Source: Armatimonadota bacterium (GTDB lineage: Bacteria > Armatimonadota > Fimbriimonadia > Fimbriimonadales > Fimbriimonadaceae). Taken from it: a stretch of DNA of 64,000 nt. The stretch spans positions 98,314 through 162,313 of the forward strand of contig WGMG01000009.1 in assembly GCA_016125185.1 (NCBI GenBank), in the 5' to 3' direction. Positions 61,763 to 64,000 of this stretch are shown in pieces (position 1 is the stretch's first letter; every line of letters begins with the position of its first letter). The translations under genes were made by a program, and so were the position numbers. The notes beneath the pieces were generated by a model. It saw only the letters and a program-made list of their open reading frames with translations, was not told the origin of the DNA and ran no database searches.

Positions 61763-63006
61763 TGCCCGACGACCTGAATCGGCGTGCTGAGTGTGAAGCT
61801 CTTACCGTCGATCTTGTACTTCGCCTCGACGAACAACGCCGTCCAGCGGTTGGGGTCGAACTCGGTCGTCAGGTCGTGCTTCGGCTCTAATCGGGCCTCT
61901 TCCCACTTCGACGGTCGGAAGTCCTTGGTATCACTAGTCGCCTTCCAAATCACGGTCGAATCCGGCTTGGTCGAACCTTTATCGAGCTTGAAGGTTGCCC
62001 AGTTATGATCGCGATCCAGCGACATCGTCGCGCCCAGCTTCGGCATCTTGAACTGGCCTGACAGCGACCGGGCGAACGCGCCCACCGACGAAACCACGCG
62101 GCCCTTGTCCTCCAATCCGTGACCCGAGTTCGGAACCTCCAACAGCCACTTGGGCTGGTGCAGGTCCTTCCAGTAGACCGAAGTCGAGTTGACCGTCCAA
62201 TAAGGATCATTGGTGCCGTTCACGATGAGGGTCGGAACCTTGATCTTGTCGCGATAGGAATACGGGTCCACCATGTGCATCAACTGAGCGCCGTCCGGGG
62301 TCTCCAGCTTGGCCTGCAGCCCGCGGTGGGTGTAGTCCTTGATCATGTCGCTGTACTGCCCCCAGTCCTTCATCTGCTTCTCCATTTGGGAGTCGAACTT
62401 GAGATTGTCGAACACCATCGGCGCGATGCCCGCGATGCGCTTGTCGCCCGAGGCCGCCGTCAGCCAGGTCGTCCACCCGCGCTTGCTCGCGCCCGTGACC
62501 ACAAATTTGTCGAACGTCATGCCGTTCTGCTTGGCGACTTTCTGCACCACGTTCATCGACGAAACCGCCGCCTTCGTCATCGGGAACAGCAGGGGCCAGG
62601 TGTCGTCTTTGGTGTCCAAGAACTTCTCGAACGTGTGGGCGATCAGATCGTCTTCCTTCATGTCCCAAAGCGGCTGATTGGGGATGTTGAAGAGCATCGC
62701 GATGGGCATTCCCGTAGCCGCCGAAAGCAGGTTCAGGTCTACGTAGTCGCCCTTCTTGGGCCCGTCGCCGGTGATGTACAGAATGGCGGTTTTGTACTTC
62801 TCGGCGCCCTTCGGCACGAAGAGGAGAATCTTGTGAACCCACAGCGTTTCGTGCCATTTTTGGCTGGCAAACTCAATCACATAGGTCATGCCCTCCTTTG
62901 TGACTTTGGTCTCAGGCAAACCCCGTTCGGGAGCGGCGAGGAAGCGGTCCAAAGGGGACGGCGACGCCCAAGCAAAAGAGGCTAACAGTGCGATTTCGGC
63001 CAACAC
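61750..63006 (-). CDS. PhoPQ-activated pathogenicity-related family protein
   Basis: 418 residues with a signal peptide (MLAEIALLASFAWASPS). Family features: LDRFLAAPERG at the start, GMPIAMLFNIPNQPL, VVTGASKRGWTTWLTAA (the serine in GASKRG is the likely nucleophile), GIAPMVFDNL and VNGTNDPYWT. The domain has an alpha/beta hydrolase fold. Known members are induced by PhoPQ in Salmonella and Dictyostelium relatives occur; the biochemical role is not settled. It overlaps the end of the sialate esterase by 13 bases at the 3' end and has its own promoter region in the spacer 63007-63153. Confidence 0.9.
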   Translation of the reverse strand: MLAEIALLASFAWASPSPLDRFLAAPERGLPETKVTKEGMTYVIEFASQKWHETLWVHKILLFVPKGAEKYKTAILYITGDGPKKGDYVDLNLLSAATGMPIAMLFNIPNQPLWDMKEDDLIAHTFEKFLDTKDDTWPLLFPMTKAAVSSMNVVQKVAKQNGMTFDKFVVTGASKRGWTTWLTAASGDKRIAGIAPMVFDNLKFDSQMEKQMKDWGQYSDMIKDYTHRGLQAKLETPDGAQLMHMVDPYSYRDKIKVPTLIVNGTNDPYWTVNSTSVYWKDLHQPKWLLEVPNSGHGLEDKGRVVSSVGAFARSLSGQFKMPKLGATMSLDRDHNWATFKLDKGSTKPDSTVIWKATSDTKDFRPSKWEEARLEPKHDLTTEFDPNRWTALFVEAKYKIDGKSFTLSTPIQVVGHQEP

Positions 63007-63071
63007 GTTCCTTTAGACGTCCAATTAATAGGGGAATTTTTCACAACCCCGTCAAACTTAACCCTTTTTGC

Positions 63072-63101
63072 TTGACAATGGACGGTATCGGTGCGAAAAT
63101 A
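63072..63101 (+). promoter_or_regulatory. candidate promoter for the Ig-like secreted protein
   Basis: TTGACA at 63072-63077, an 18-base spacer, then AAAATA at 63096-63101. The -35 is consensus and the -10 weak. The ATG at 63154 is about 50 bases further on. Confidence 0.4.
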
Positions 63102-63153
63102 CAGCATCGGTTATGCTGTCTCACGATGGCAGGACTACGAGGAACTTAGGGGA

Positions 63154-64000
63154 ATGCTGAATCGCTTTACAAGCATTAAACGAACGATGGCATTGGCTGG
63201 TGCCGCCGCCCTCAGCGCGGGATCGTTCGCATTTATGTTCGATACGAACATTGTTATTGAACGTGCGCTTAACAGCCCGACACTGACGGTCAAGTACGAC
63301 GGAGCCAACGCTTCGCTCGTCGAGCTTCGCATCAACGGCGAAAGCTTCGCAACCAAGAACGTCAGTGCGACATCGAGCAAAGGAGAACTCTCCTTTACCT
63401 TGACCGTCTCCGACCTGAAGGACGGGGATAACGATGTTGAAATTCGACTTTACGACAAGACCGGCAAGGTCATCGGCTCCGAAAAGCAGACGATGGTGAC
63501 GGATCAGGGCAACAAGGGCCCGATCTACATCTCCTCGCCGAAGCAGGGCGCCAGCGTTCAGGGCATCACCGAAATCAAGCTTGGTTTCGGCCGCGAACTC
63601 AAGAACATCTGGGTCAGCTTCTTCGTCGATGGTGACCACAAGGACATCTCGAACACGCCGCCTTACGTGTACACGTGGGACACTCAGAGAGAGTCCAACG
63701 GATGGCACACCGTCGAGGCGTGGGCTGTCGATCCAGATTCCAACACCTACAAGTCCAAGCAGGTTCGCGTTTTCGTCAACAATCCTGGTGGCCGCACCAA
63801 CCGACATAGCCTCGGCACCACCGAGCCGGCTGTCGCTACGGGCACCAACAAGGCGACCGTAACTCCGCCGGAACCGGCCAAGCCGACCAAGGTCGATGCT
63901 CCGGCTAAGAACCCGGTCAAGGTTGACAAGCCGATCGAAACCAAGGTCAACCCCACCGCTCCGGTCGAGGTCACCCCGACGAAGAATCCTTCGAAGGCGA
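63154..64000 (+). CDS. secreted Ig-like domain protein, partial
   Basis: The frame from ATG 63154 stays open to the window edge (282 codons seen). AGGGG just upstream is a good ribosome-binding site. The N-terminus (MLNRFTSIKRTMALAGAAAL) is a signal-type sequence followed by an Ala/Ser cleavage area. Two Ig-like beta-sandwich units follow: NSPTLTVKYDGANASLVELRI to IGSEKQTM, and IYISSPKQGASVQGITEIKL to QVRVFVNN. After that comes a Pro/Lys/Thr-rich tail with repeats such as VDAPAKNPVKVDKP and VNPTAPVEVTPTKNP. It may be a cell-surface or cell-wall-associated protein. The 3' end is outside the window. Confidence 0.7.
   Translation, partial: MLNRFTSIKRTMALAGAAALSAGSFAFMFDTNIVIERALNSPTLTVKYDGANASLVELRINGESFATKNVSATSSKGELSFTLTVSDLKDGDNDVEIRLYDKTGKVIGSEKQTMVTDQGNKGPIYISSPKQGASVQGITEIKLGFGRELKNIWVSFFVDGDHKDISNTPPYVYTWDTQRESNGWHTVEAWAVDPDSNTYKSKQVRVFVNNPGGRTNRHSLGTTEPAVATGTNKATVTPPEPAKPTKVDAPAKNPVKVDKPIETKVNPTAPVEVTPTKNPSKA

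Noticed and set aside
1-64000. tRNA, rRNA genes, CRISPR arrays, prophage genes
   Set aside because: No tRNA-like cloverleaf with a recognisable anticodon arm and CCA-type end, no rRNA core sequences, no regularly spaced identical repeats, and no phage structural or integrase genes were found.

Overview
The window is a GC-rich bacterial chromosome segment with dense coding on both strands, many four-base start/stop overlaps, and many secreted hydrolases, membrane proteins and carbohydrate-active enzymes. FtsZ, an MlaE-type permease and an HsdRMS system point to a bacterium. The mix of DUF2961/GH172, DUF1800, TIGR03067-like, DUF5916, PhoPQ-activated-type and sialate O-acetylesterase proteins is typical of the Planctomycetota/Armatimonadota range. 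My best guess is a soil or aquatic member of Armatimonadota (Fimbriimonadia-like). That is inference from gene content; no rRNA or other decisive marker is present.

Layout. 1-2425: start of a membrane protein, then queC, a small membrane protein and queE (queuosine precursor synthesis). 2426-7341: a one-gene cassette carrying a 1583-residue DUF4011/SF1-helicase/Vsr-like nuclease/DUF3320 protein, bounded by a 41-bp duplication of the 3' end of queE. 7388-18087: two amidohydrolase genes with one apparently active and two degenerate modules, a GT39-type glycosyltransferase, a GH172-like protein, a hairpin-rich spacer and a DUF2339 membrane protein. 18142-30351 (minus strand): a TIGR03067-like protein; a BlaI/M56 regulatory pair with a DUF4097-like coiled-coil protein and a DUF5916 protein; PEP carboxylase overlapping an M28 peptidase; an MlaE permease. 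30382-34889: two unrelated alpha-galactosidase-type enzymes, a metallo-beta-lactamase-fold hydrolase and a VanZ-like protein. 35007-41179: a complete type I restriction-modification operon whose specificity subunit carries a C-terminal Panacea (DUF4065)-like domain. 41298-47691: DUF1800, GNAT, esterase, zinc-ribbon and unknown proteins, then a long spacer with a cloverleaf-like element and a broken gene. 47692-58583: housekeeping genes (ftsZ, ispA, phoU, fmt, def) mixed with hydrolases and a CNNM/CorC-type transporter. 58584-59833: a REP-associated tyrosine transposase among five copies of a three-hairpin element. 59834-64000: sialate O-acetylesterase, PhoPQ-activated-type protein and the start of a secreted Ig-like protein.

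How the genes work together. The carbohydrate enzymes (GH172, two alpha-galactosidases, acetylxylan esterase, polysaccharide deacetylase, sialate esterase) suggest use of plant or microbial glycans. The BlaI-M56-coiled-coil group looks like a self-contained envelope-sensing regulon. Two separate defence-type loci (the helicase-nuclease cassette and HsdRMS-Panacea) are the accessory modules; the cassette gene is visibly less GC-rich than its surroundings. The transposase with its satellite hairpins, and a separate three-copy repeat, are the mobile or repetitive component.

Limits: everything was read by eye. Domain names come from motif recognition and no searches were run. Starts were moved from the longest frame where a ribosome-binding site, a signal peptide or family length argued for it.
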